The position numbers were made by a program, and so were the translations under genes. The notes beneath the pieces are model-generated. The model ran no database searches. It saw only the letters and a list, made by a program, of their open reading frames with translations, and had not been told where the DNA came from. This document shows positions 10,584 to 22,800 of a DNA stretch of 64,000 nucleotides, one piece after another. The stretch is from Beroe forskalii (taxonomy: Eukaryota > Ctenophora > Nuda > Beroida > Beroidae), in contig WFMF01000073.1 in NCBI GenBank assembly GCA_011033025.1, positions 62,001-126,000 of the forward strand, in the 5' to 3' direction. Positions within the stretch are counted from its first letter, which is position 1; each line of letters starts with the position of its first letter.

Positions 10584-13500
10584 TTAGCAGTCCTTAGCCG
10601 CCAAAGCACAGCAGGTTTTCTTGCAGTTTTCCCACATGAACTTTACTCGCTTAGCTGTTCGTGCCTCTTCATATGCACACCATCTGAAATTGAAATTAGT
10701 TATAAAAAAACCGGAAGTATACCTACAGAAAGAACAGAAAGCCTCAAATTTAATACACAGGATCGTACAATTTCTTACAAGTTTCCTTTGTCAAATTGTT
10801 TACAGTAGGTGCATGAGGCACATCACGTAAACTGCAATAAAAGGTAATGCTAGGTTGGATAAATTTTTGAACATTTATGCAGTCCCTGGATACGGTTTTG
10901 TTTTTATTCAATCGAATATAACAGTCAGGTAAAATCAAATAAAAGTGGAAACTTACTGATATTTTGCATTGTCGGCACAATACTCGTCACCATACTTATT
11001 TGTAGCTCCGTCACAAGTTTCACATCCTGCAGACAATTAAGATGATAATGAAGTTAATTGAATGGGTTTTTATTTGATAACTCAAGTGAATTTGCCCCGT
11101 TGCCCCTGCTCAATGTATAATATATAAAAGCCTGGTTCTGTACCGTATAATTTGTGTTTGTTCAGACGGGTTCAGAAAATTCAAGGAATCAATCAGTTGT
11201 TTACCTGGATGTGTGAAGCAGTATGTCTTCTCAGCAATACCATTGTTGTCAGCAATGCAGAATGGAACAGGCTGAAACATTTTGAAATTTCAAAATCTTA
11301 ATATTTACTTTGCAATGGTCACACGCTTTTACATTGCTCCAAATAAAACGCTTGAAGCTACTAGAGTACAGTTCTGTACAGCTATTAATTTAAGTACCTA
11401 ATATTATCAAAATAAATTCAGCTAATATATTGCAATTTTGCTGTAAAAGTTTCATTAAATGATCATGTCAGAGTGAATATATATTGATAAGCATAATCAC
11501 CTCTTTGCCATTATTACGACAGTAATTGTGGTTCGCAAAGATGTAGTCTTCTTTGGTGAAAGTGAAGGTGGTCCCGCCGGTGATCCATGCCAGTGCCCAG
11601 TTCATGCACTTCTTACCATTTGATGCAGTGTCTTTAGTTCCCCTGTAATCGGCACCGTCTGCCTTGTATTCCTCGGATAATTTCTGGAAGGAGGATCAGT
11701 CCAAACTCCAAATTTTAATTATTGGTTTATAAAATTACAAATAGTTCGATTTCATCTACTGTATCGTCGTAGAATCTCAATTTCGACTTTTCTAACCTGT
11801 TCTGTAACTTGCGAATTCATAAATAATGGTAATAAGTAATGTAGTACGTAGACCCTAAACTGAATACTGTAATACGTCAATACGTCCTGTGAATAAATTT
11901 ATAAACTTACATCCGCAAGTATGCATTGGGGCATTAGTCTCGTGTCAGGTTTGTAAACTTCTTGAATGATACAGGTCATGGTCTCAGGTCCTGAATGTAT
12001 TAAAATGTTTAGTCAAATGTTTTCGATACATAGCTATGGTATGCAATATATGGAAAGCCCTGAAAATCTTTGTTGGAGACAGTACAAGATAGTTTTCGTT
12101 AAATACTAAGTTAGAGGTAGGTGTACTGAATATCGGTAAAAGACCAATAGGAGCCGACGCGAGGGTCCAGCTAACAACAATGTACGATTTCTTGGTGGAT
12201 CAAGGTAAATTCTATGTTTCCCTGCATAACCCTCAAGAAGTGAAGAGCACGTACCGATCCTGACGTATCCATCTCTGCACTCTATCTCGAACTTTGTACC
12301 GGCGGGAAGCGATGATTTCCCCTTGACCCTACCATTACTTGGTTTAGGCACGATGCAACTTCCAAGGGCATTTTCTCTGAGGAATAATACGTTTTTTGGA
12401 ACAAAAAGAAGAAAAAAAGGCACGTTTTAACCCCTAGAAACATGCCATAAATGAACACTACTTTGTGGGGCTCACTCCACTACTACTTCACTTCGAGCTA
12501 CTTCAGTGAATAGTAACAACTACCTTACAAGATATATTTATCTATTTATGTGGGACATTACTTCTGGCTATCGAATGTTAGTAATTAAGGGTTCGAAAAT
12601 ATGGGCATCTTTTCATTACAGTATTACAATTGTTAAAGTATTACAATTACAGTATTACAGTTACAGTATTACAGTATTACAATTATTATTTGAATGTGCT
12701 GCAAAAATTGATAATTGAATAATAAATACATGTCTCTTAATAACAACAACTCACGTCGGGGGACGGGTGAGCACAGGTTTTGGTTTGCTGCATGTGCCAC
12801 AGGTCTTGGGGCAAATCATGGAATATTTCTTACACAGTCCCTTTGCTGCAATGTTTTGATTTTACAATACAGAAGTCAGATACATAATATCATGATGACA
12901 TATGCAAACTGATTTAGTGCAGAAGATTCCTAAAAACTCAGGTATGCAATACAGACGCCCAAATACACTTGATGCAGTTTACAGACTCACAAAACTACGA
13001 CTTGAGGACGTTTAAAGCTTCAAAATTTACGCATTGTTTGATCATTCTACGTACAAAAAAAGAAATTTACGATCAAACAATGTGACATTGATATATCGCT
13101 ACGCCCTCTTTTCACCGCTCTTACCCTTTACAACGGGGCAGGCTGAGGATCTGTCTTGGCAGCCTTGTCGAGTGTCCAATGGAACAGCGTAGGACTCGAG
13201 CTGTGGGGGAATAGATTGCTTCATTATTCGGTGATCAATGCCGATCAATGCACCGTAATAACACTGCACAACAAGGCTGATCTGTTGATTGTAGATATGT
13301 ATCTGTTACATACTATATATTTTTAATGATGTAGATCGACTATCAAAGATCAATTAATGCACAAATGACTAAATCTACCCCCTCCCCTGCTCTAATAGTA
13401 AGGGCTGTATGTGCCCCGAACTGTAACCCAGTGTGAAGTAAATAGTATAGTAGGTCTGAGAACGTTTTTCGGTCACTTATGGGTCATAGATTCACCAGAA

Positions 13501-16500
13501 AAAAACACTCCAACTTCTGAGTTGGGGAAACCCCTTTTGGACCCCTTTTCTTCCTAAATGGGGCAAAAACTTTGATTGGAAATATCTCAGCCTCTGATTG
13601 AGATACGAAGCCAATCTTTGCACCAAACTATGCAGAATGAGCACATTATGGGGGGCGGAGCATAGTTTTAAAGTCGTACCCCCTTTCGTTTTCGAGTTAT
13701 GGACGAAAAACCCCTTTTTATCCCTACGCACATGACCAAAAATGCCCCTTTGAAATAAATGAAAACTGAAGGTCGTACAGAACTCAACAAGTACACTAGG
13801 GTATGCAGAATGAGCACATTATGGGGGGTAGAGCATAGTTTCAAAGCCGTACCTCCTTTCGTTTTCGAGTTATGGACGAAAAACCCCTTTTTATTCCTTC
13901 GCATATGACCAAAAATGCCCCTTTGTAATAAATGAAAACTGAAGGTCGTACAGAACTAAACGAATACACTAGGGTATGCAGAATGAGCACATTATGGGGG
14001 GGAAGAGCATAGTTTCAAAGCCGTACCTCCTTTCGTTTTCGAGTTATGGACGAAAAAACCCTTTTTATTCCTTCGCGTATGACCAAAAATGCCCTTTTGT
14101 AATAAATGAAAACTAAACGTCGTACAGAACTCAACAAGTACACTAGGGTATGCAGAATGAGCACATTATGGGGGGTAGAGCATGGTTTGAGAGTCGTTCC
14201 CCCTTTCGTTTTCGATTTATGGAAAAAAAAACCTCCTTTTTAGCCACATGCATCAGATCATGATTACCCGTTTTTCATAAACGATTTATCTTTCAGATGA
14301 CACGTTCGTTAATTTCGTGAATAATATTCATCGCAGTCTCACTATAGACCGTGCCTTTCTGAATCACCACTTCAACCCACTTCACTATAGGTATTTTGTG
14401 AACCATCATTTCACTTCATCCATCAATATAGGTACCTTTCTGAACCAAACTTCACTCATGTACCTTTCTGAAGCACCGAGTTTCAATCCATCATACTTGA
14501 GTCACCTTTCATAGTATAAAGCACGGCTTGTCATTCCAATGGGGTTTATACCGGTATACCTTAGCTGCTGCTTGCTACTTGAGGGAACCGGATACGAGGT
14601 AGGGGGACGCAAGGTCGGCAGCGTAAAACCAGGGTGGACGTAAGGACGACAAATCCCCACAGGTGGATGCGAGGTCGGCGCCACTATCCTATCACGTTGC
14701 TCATATGGTATATCTCTCGGTTACAAGACACAGTACGAGGCTGTGACGAAAAACCCTACCACTGGCTTCAAGGAGCACTCCCTCGTCCACACCTGGGATT
14801 TATTTTACATCTGTCGACAATTTTTTTCATGATTGACGGTATTATTACTGATACCTTTTTCCGATTTGCCCTGCAAAAGCAGGGCTTGCCTTGCAGAGCA
14901 GGGCAAAGCAGGGTATCCTGCAAATTTGCGAAAGAAGGGCAAATTGGCAGCTATGTTCGACACACAAGTCAACATCGTGAGTATGCCCCTAAGCATTAGA
15001 ATTCCCTGGGCTTACCAAAAAATACTATTCCTGTCTACAATTTACACCAGACTGGCTTCATCCCGTAAAACTGATGGCCCATGCTTGAAATTAGATCTAC
15101 CAAAATCCTTAGCCCCAAAAAGTGGATTGTTTTATGAATTAACCTGTCAATCATAGATAAAATTGCTTCAGTTTACACCTCTTGCTTATTTAATGTATCC
15201 CAAACTTCCTGCCAAACGATTTTGTCCCATTGTTTTATGCCACAGTCTTCAGTCATGATGAATGATGGCATCCTCCTGACAACAGCTCACAGTGTGCACA
15301 GTATAGACCGGAATGGAGTCCAGAAAAAGATAACCGGCAATGGATCTTCTTATTTTCCCTAAGATGGTCTGTCAAGAGCAGAATCGCATTGATTTATGAA
15401 ACAATTTTTCCACCAAATAAAAACACGAAAAGCAGAGAGATTTTCATCAAATTACTCATATTGATAAATTTTAAATTGGACATGACTGGCTGGGTTTATT
15501 TGAGGCTAACCACTCTCCAAGACAAAATCATCAAGAATGCTATTGAAGTTATTGAGCTGATTAATGAAGGTATGATACAAAAAGAAATTTATATTTCATA
15601 TGATAATATGGATTACAATAGGATTGGCAATTGCTTTGGTTTCAATAGGTCCTTGTTGGCCACTGCAAGAAAAAGAAGAGACAGGTTTACATAGTAAACA
15701 TATGCGTAGGGATAAAAAGGGGTTTTTCGTCCATTACTCGAAAACGAAAGGGGATACGACTTTGAAACTATGCTCTACCCCCCATAATGTGCTCATTGTG
15801 CAAACCCTAGTGTACTTGTTGAGTTCTGTTCGACCTTCAGTTTTCATTTATTACAAACTCAAAGGGGCATTTTTGGTCATAATATGCGAAGGAATAAAAA
15901 GGGGTTTTTCGTCCGTAACTCGAAAACGAAAGGAGGTACGGCTTTGGAACTATGCTCTGCCCCCCATAATGTGCTCATTCTGCATGCCCTGGTGTCCTTG
16001 TTGAGGTCTCTACGACGTTCAGTTTTCATTTGTTACAAAGGGGCATTTTTGGTCATACGCATAGGGATAAAAAGGGGTTTTTCGTCCATAACTCGAAAAC
16101 GAAAGGAAGTACGGCTTTGAAACTATGCTCTACCCCCCATAATGTGCTCATTCTGCATACCCTAGTGTACTTGTTGAGTTCTCTACGACGTTCAGTTTTC
16201 ATTTATTACAAAGGGACATTTTTGGTCATACGCGTAGGGATAAAAGGTTTTTTTGTCCATAACTCGAAAACGAAAGGAGGTACGGCTTTGAAACTATGCT
16301 CTACCCCCCATAATGTGCTCATTCTGCATACCCTAGTGTACTTGTTGAGTTCTCTACGACGTTCAGTTTTCATTTATTACAAAGGGGCATTTTTGGTCAT
16401 ACGCGTAGGGATAAAAAGGGGTTTTTCGTCCATAACTCGAAAACGAAAGGAGGTACGGCTTTGAAACTATGCTCTACCCCCCATAATGTGTTCATTCTGC

Positions 16501-17459
16501 ATACCCTAGTGTACTAGTTGAGTTCTGTACGACCTTCAGTCTTCATTTATTACAAAGGGGCATTTTTGGTCATACGCGTAGGGATAAAAAGGGGTTTTTC
16601 GTCCATAACTCGAAAACGAAAAGGGGTACGACTTTAAAACTATGCTCCAACCTCATAATGTGCTCATTCTGCTAAGTTTGGTGCAAAGATTGGCTTCTTA
16701 TCTCAATCAGAGGCTGAGATATTGCCAATCAAAGTTTTGCCCCATTTAGGAAGAAAAGGGGTCCAAAAGGGGTTTCCCCAACTCAGAAGTTGGAGTGTTT
16801 TTTCTGGTGAATCTATGACCCATAAGCAACCGAAAAACGTTCTCAGACCTACTATACTATTTACTTCACACTAGGTTACAGTCCATCCCTTATATTTGTT
16901 ATAAGAGTACTAGAAATATTTATATTGTAGGTATCACTTTACTTGCGAAATATTGACATAATTGGTTGTGCAGCTTTTACTATAATTTGGCAGATTGCAG
17001 CTAGTCGTAATTTCCTTATTGAAAAGTTTAGCTAATTTAGCTGATAAATAAGTGTGGTATATTAACTTACAGCCATGGTGTCTTCGATACCGCAGACGTT
17101 TTTCCCTCGCTTTATTTTGAAGTAACCATTGTCACCCCAAGAAGCACCGTGACTGTTCTTAACGATAAGATACTCTGGTGTGTACCTGAGGGTAGAATGG
17201 TACTTATAGTTAGAATATTATTTATAGTTAGAATAGTATTTATAGTTAGTATAGGAGAATAGTATAGGATAGTAGAACACGGATTAGGTAGAATAGTAGA
17301 ACGCGGAGCTTGGTGTTTTTACCGTGATATATTTATATATTTATATATTTATTTACCCGACAATAAGGACGGCATGGTCACACCCTCCCGGCGTTGTAGG
17401 ACCATCGTACACAGTCCCTGGCACGAACTTTCCCACTTGGCACGTCCCATCGCCCTTTC
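10584..17459 (-). CDS. Secreted-type mosaic protein: papain-like peptidase C-terminal half, ShK, Sushi, Kringle, ShK (5' part missing)
   Basis: Ten exons in reading order: 17,459-17,357; 17,185-17,071; 13,200-13,125; 12,845-12,755; 12,376-12,255; 11,990-11,911; 11,683-11,501; 11,271-11,205; 11,026-10,957; 10,683-10,584 (stop TAA). Every junction has AG/GT and the phases match throughout, giving about 334 residues. Exons 1-3 are the C-terminal half of a C1 (papain-like) peptidase: catalytic His in CDHAVLIVG, catalytic Asn in [15 protein letters not shown], then CGIEDTMA. Exons 3-4 form a six-Cys ShK domain (CQDRSSAC ... [15 protein letters not shown]). Exons 5-6 form a Sushi/CCP domain. Exons 6-9 form a Kringle ([26 protein letters not shown], six Cys). 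The last two exons give a second ShK-like module (WENCKKTCC). The propeptide and catalytic Cys (CGSCWAF) are not found upstream. The Trp usually following Asn-Ser is His. The protein is probably extracellular, since all these modules are disulphide-bonded. Confidence 0.85.
13401..16890. mobile_element. Foldback element 2, copy 1 (3.49 kb), flanked by TA
   Basis: The ends AGGGCTGTATG... and ...CAGTCCATCCCT are inverted repeats and continue as long stems (for example AGTGTGAAGTAAATAGTATAG on both sides). TA lies on each side (13,399-13,400 and 16,891-16,892), as expected for Tc1/mariner-type insertion. Each stem is a tandem array with a period of about 173 bp: TGCAGAATGAGCACATTATG starts at 13,631, 13,804, 13,977 and 14,151 on the left, with about five inverted units on the right. 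The core is CCTTTCGTTTTCGAGTTATGG. A unique centre of about 1.45 kb (14,230-15,700) contains small open frames but no recognisable transposase. It sits in an intron of the peptidase mosaic gene, between the peptidase exon at 17,071 and the ShK exon at 13,200. Confidence 0.85.
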
Positions 17460-19833
17460 CTGGGGGATGTCAGGTTTTACCGCAAATACCTTGCGAGGTG
17501 TATTTATGTGGAGTAAAATTTTGGTATTGTCAAATTTGGTAGGGTGCAATTTGGGGACTTCTCTCAAGTCATTACTCTAGTTAACATAATATGTTAATAT
17601 GTTAACATTTTTACACATTACGAAAATGACGTCATTATCATATTATGATAATGACCTCATTTTGAACTGTCGTGGTAAAATGGGATTTTCCGAAAATCCC
17701 AAATTACAACCTCCATAAATACACCTCTTAAGGTAGCTAGCTGCAGAGTATGGAATGTAGAAAAATATTCTAATGATTCTTGATCCTATCAGAACAGGTA
17801 TATCTAAGGGCCGCAAACTTTCCTGAATTATATGAATATTTATCCTATATAAAAGTATAAATTGATCGTATTGTGCCTTCAACTTTGAATTTGCGTCATT
17901 CACTTGCTACGTATTTTCATTATCTTAATTATAATTGAAAATGGTGTGCAGATGACTTCGTTATCATGAACCAGAATGTTTAATTGATGATGTCATCGTC
18001 ACGGTTTAGAAACTTAGGTGTACTTTGTGGATTGGAGCCGGCTACCCACCATACATCTGTACTTCTGTAGTATATAACAGTGTCCAGTGTAACCTGTGAA
18101 ATCAAATAAAAGAAGGAGGAGTATGGATATATTCTAATATATTTGTTGTGCCAGGAAACACCACTCGTTCTACAATTACCCAATTCTGGTTTTGAGTAGT
18201 GATACTGGATCTGGTGTGTAGTATGGTATTCGTGTAAAAGTAAAGTCGATAGTGTGTATCTTTAGTATACTGCATGATTTCTACCTACTCATAAAGTCAT
18301 AATTAATATAAATTGTACAGAAGATATATCATGCGTTATCATACATAAATTTAATGTAAATTATACATATTGTTCACATATTGTATACTTGTTCAATGTA
18401 CATGTACATTGTACATTGTGCAGTAGATAGCATCATACAATATCCAGAATAGGTTGTACGTTGCAGACTGCAGACTGCTTAGTCCTGTTTAACATGCAAT
18501 GCAGACTGAATAGTGAATACGTGTATCTTCTAAGCTCATTGTATATGAATTGCATAGTGTATAGTGTATAGTACTGTGTATAGTCGGTACTGTTTAGTAT
18601 CTATTATCATACCATTACGTCAGATCCGTAAATCCATACAATGTACTAAGATAAACCACACATTATTCATGATTAGCACTGATGCCGGACAGAATTTGTG
18701 CGATCCGTATTTTCTGATTTTCTACAAAATAACTACGAAATTAACTGTATATTATGTCAACTTGTGAAATAAAACTTTAATTCGTGAAAATTAACAAAAT
18801 GATGAATTTTAGATCTCAATGTAAAGTAAGTTATAATTTGGAACATGATTTGTAACATGATTTTAGATCTGCCATCAGTATGAGAATCGTTTCAGTTTAA
18901 AGTGGTACTACTTTACTCGTAACTCGAGAAAAAAAGCAGAAAACTTAGAGTATAAATCAAACAAGCGGGAGCCAAGTTTTATTAGTGCGCTAATTTCACG
19001 AGAAAGAGCCGAATTTGATTAGTGCACTTATTTCACGAGGATGAGCCGGGTTTGCATTGCACCACGAATTGGTGGTCATAAGTTAGGCCGTCTGCGTAAT
19101 TTCGCAAGTGACATTAGAAAATTTGCACGCCCGTGCAAATTTAGAGAGATATACTGTTCATTACACGGGAGTGGTACAGTAATGGGAATACAGCGTATTA
19201 TAACATTACATTTTGGAGAGGCGTGACCAGGGCTGTAGACGTGACTACCCTCCTAATACTAATAGTAATAGTAATAATATATCAAGCCCTGTACACTCCT
19301 CGAGTATTATTATTATTACTATCACTGAGGTCCGTTTCATCAGTTGATTTACTCAACTGTTGATAATGCGACGAGGGCTTGGTGATAATTTGTGGGTGTG
19401 AGCTCTAATAATCTCACTCTCACTCTCTCATTCCCTCCCAAGGCTCTAGGCTAGTGCTTGTAATGCACTGAGCTAGTGTGGCAGAGTACTGAGCCGGGAA
19501 TCATGGATATGCATTCAGCAAGAAAGGTGAAAGGTGCTTCTCAATGAGTGGTGTTAGGGAGTGTATTGGGAGGGGTCAAGTGGGTGGCAGCCGGGAATCA
19601 GGGATATCAGTAGCTCGGTAGTTCAGTAGGAAGAGCAAGTTTCCATACCCCTTCACAATTCAGATGCACTGTTCTAAAACTTGTCAGTTCACACAAAGTC
19701 ATATATCGTCTATTAATTTGTGATGCAATCTTTAATGACAGGGCATGACTTAGCATTGAAACAGGCCAGTTTGGTGCCAGAGAAAAGGGAGAAGTATAAG
19801 AAACTTAGACTAATTACACACTTATAATTATAC
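17460..19833. other. Interval between the peptidase fragment and the CSK fragment; expected exons absent
   Basis: If both minus-strand genes were intact, this stretch would have to hold the rest of the CSK kinase domain (HRDLAARN, DFG, APE) and the propeptide plus catalytic-Cys half of the C1 peptidase. I find none of these on the minus strand. It contains AT-rich sequence, a decayed CTCGGCTTCGCCTCGTG-type MITE (about 18,930-19,240) and a small TAATAGTAATA inverted repeat (19,245-19,325). The break that truncates both genes should lie here. Confidence 0.55.
18050..18093 (-). CDS. Possible extra exon of the peptidase mosaic gene
   Basis: A 44-bp stretch bounded by TTTCACAG and GTGGGT on the minus strand reads LHWTLLYTTEVQMY. 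Its end phase would join the next exon to give ...[13 protein letters not shown]. Tyr before GKGDGTC resembles the YPY-GKDGTC pattern of papain-like peptidases. The match is short and other frames are open, so this is weak. Confidence 0.25.
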
Positions 19834-22800
19834 ATGGTCAGTTAACGATCCCCTTGCCATGAACTCCGTAACAATGAAGATGGGTAACGGAGAGAGTTTG
19901 ACTCCCATTAACTGCACCAAGTTTTCGTGTCGTAGATTCCTGCAAAACACAACACCATTAGACTCAGCGCGCAGTGAAAATAGACCTTTCACTTCATATG
20001 TCATGTTATACTAACAATAACGATATTTAGTAAGGGCTGTATGTGCCCCGAACTGTAACCCAGTGTGAAGTAAATAGTATAGTAGGTCTGAGAACGTTTT
20101 CGGTCGCTTATGGGTCATAGATTCACCAGAAAAAACACTCCAACTTCTGAGTTGGGGAAACCCCTTTTGGACCCCTTTTCTTCCTAGATGGGGCAAAAAC
20201 TTTTGATTGAAATATCTCAGCCTCTGATTGAGATACGAAGCCAATCTTTGCACCAAACTATGCAGAATGAGCACATTATGGGGGGGCGGAGCATAGTTTT
20301 AAAGTCGTACCCCTTTCGTTTCGAGTTATGGACGAAAACCCCTTTATCCCTACGACATGACCAAAAATGCCCCTTTGAAATAAATGAAAACTGAAGGTCG
20401 TACAGAACTCAACAAGTACACTAGGGTATGCAGAATGAGCACATTATGGGGGTAGAGCATAGTTTCAAAGCCGTACCTCCTTTCGTTTTCGAGTTATGGA
20501 CGAAAAACCCTTTTTATTCCTTGGCGTATGACCAAAAATGCCCCTTGTAATAAATGAAAACTGAAGGTCGTACAGAACTAAACGAGTACACTAGGGTATG
20601 CAGAATGAGCACATTATGGGGGGTAGAGCATAGTTTCAAAGCCGTACCTCCTTTCGTTTTCGAGTTATGGACGAAAAACCCTTTTATTCCTTCGCGTATG
20701 ACCAAAAATGCCCTTTTTGTAATAAATGAAAAACTAAACGTCGTACAGAACTCAACAAGTACACTAGGGTATGCAGAATGAGCACATTATGGGGGGTAGA
20801 GCATGGTTTGAAAGTCGTTCCCCCTTTCGTTTTCGATTTATGGAAAAAAACCTCCTTTTTAGCCACATGCATCAGATCATGATTACCCGTTTTTCATAAA
20901 CGATTTATCTTTCAGATGACACGTTCGTTAATTTCGTGAATAATATTCATCGCAGTCTCACTATAGACCGTGCCTTTCTGAATCACCACTTCAACCCACT
21001 TCACTATAGGTATTTTGTGAACCATCATTTCACTTCATCCATCAATATAGGTACCTTTCTGAACCAAACTTCACTCATGTACCTTTCTGAAGCACCGAGT
21101 TTCAATCCATCATACTTGAGTCACCTTTCATAGTATAAAGCACGGCTTGTCATTCCAATGGGGTTTATACCGGTATACCTTAGCTGCTGCTTGCTACTTG
21201 AGGGAACCGGATACGAGGTAGGGGGACGCAAGGTCGGCAGCGTAAAACCAGGGTGGACGTAAGGACGACAAATCCCCACAGGGTGGATGCGAGGTCGGCG
21301 CCACTATCCTATCACGTTGCTCATATGGTATATCTCTCGGTTACAAGACACAGTACGAGGCTGTGACGAAAAACCCTACCACTGGCTTCAAGGAGCACTC
21401 CCTCGTCCACACCTGGGATTTATTTTTACATCTGTCGACAATTTTTTCATGATTGACGGTATTATTACTGATACCTTTTTCCGATTTGCCCTGCAAAAGC
21501 AGGGCTTGCCTTGCAGAGCAGGGCAAAGCAGGGTATCCTGCAAATTTGCGAAAGAAGGGCAAATTGGCAGCTATGTTCGACACACAAGTCAACATCGTGA
21601 GTATGCCCCTAAGCATTAGAATTCCCTGGGCTTACCAAAAAATACTATTCCTGTCTACAATTTACACCAGACTGGCTTCATCCCGTAAAACTGATGGCCC
21701 ATGCTTGAAATTAGATCTACCAAAATCCTTAGCCCCAAAAAGTGGATTGTTTTATGAATTAACCTGTCAATCATAGATAAAATTGCTTCAGTTTACACCT
21801 CTTGCTTATTTAATGTATCCCAAACTTCCTGCCAAACGATTTTGTCCCATTGTTTTATGCCACAGTCTTCAGTCATGATGAATGATGGCATCCTCCTGAC
21901 AACAGCTCACAGTGTGCATGTAGTATAGACCGGAATGGAGTCCAGAAAAAGATAACCGGCAATGGATCTTCTTATTTTCCCTAAGATGGTCTGACGGTCT
22001 GTCAAGAGCAGAATCGCATTGATTTATGAAACAACTAGCAGGCCCGTTGGGCCTGCTAAAACGTAGCTCACTCGGCGCCTCCCTCGCAGAATTCCAAAAT
22101 CGCAATTCAAGTTATCAAGGCAATTTTTCTATTCTTACCGCATCGAAGATTGAAGAATGGAAACAATTAATACATTCACGCCAGCTGCAAATTTTGAAAT
22201 ATGAAAAGTTTATGAAGGAGCAAAATTTACACTAATCCGTTTGTCACTTTTAGTAATGCTGTCCCATGAAGGCAAGTTTTGTCTAATTGCAATTATATGA
22301 CGAAGTTAATTTAACTCCAAACTGAGAACCGTGCATGCATACTGAACGTTGAATTGCGCATTGATTTACGCCAAGATTCCCGAATTCGCAATAATATATT
22401 CCTGCCCAATTCACTCAATTTGATTTTGCCTTGGTTAATCTTAAATTTCTTTCAATAATCGCTCGATTTACATTATTTAGTTGAAACCATTTAGTCATCG
22501 ATTCAATAAATTGACCGACCATTGCCACTGATTCATAAAGGGAATTCTATCGCCTATAGCCTCCCCGATGCCAGCCATACCCATTCTCTACCTTTAGATC
22601 TTCAATTTTAAATGTAGAAGATGTAAAATTAACAAAAACCACGACGCAGCAGTTAGCAACGTATCAGAAAGCACTCGCATACAACTGATCATAACCTGCA
22701 CGTGCAGTTTCCAGTACCCATGACAACGGCACCAATAAGCACATTTTCCCCGTTCGTTTCTCTTGATAAGTTGATATTTTCTTGGCAAGCTCAAATTTAA

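Noticed and set aside
11205-11683. Kringle as part of a ROR-type receptor kinase, joined to the kinase exons on the same strand
   Set aside because: The kinase exons belong to CSK (SH3-SH2 context and CSK-type SH2), and the exons before the Kringle join in phase to Sushi, ShK and C1 peptidase, with no transmembrane segment.
22026-22235. Independent gene encoding a 69-residue protein
   Set aside because: Lies wholly within foldback element 2 copy 2, starts in sequence shared with copy 1 and has no recognisable domain; described only as an element-internal frame.
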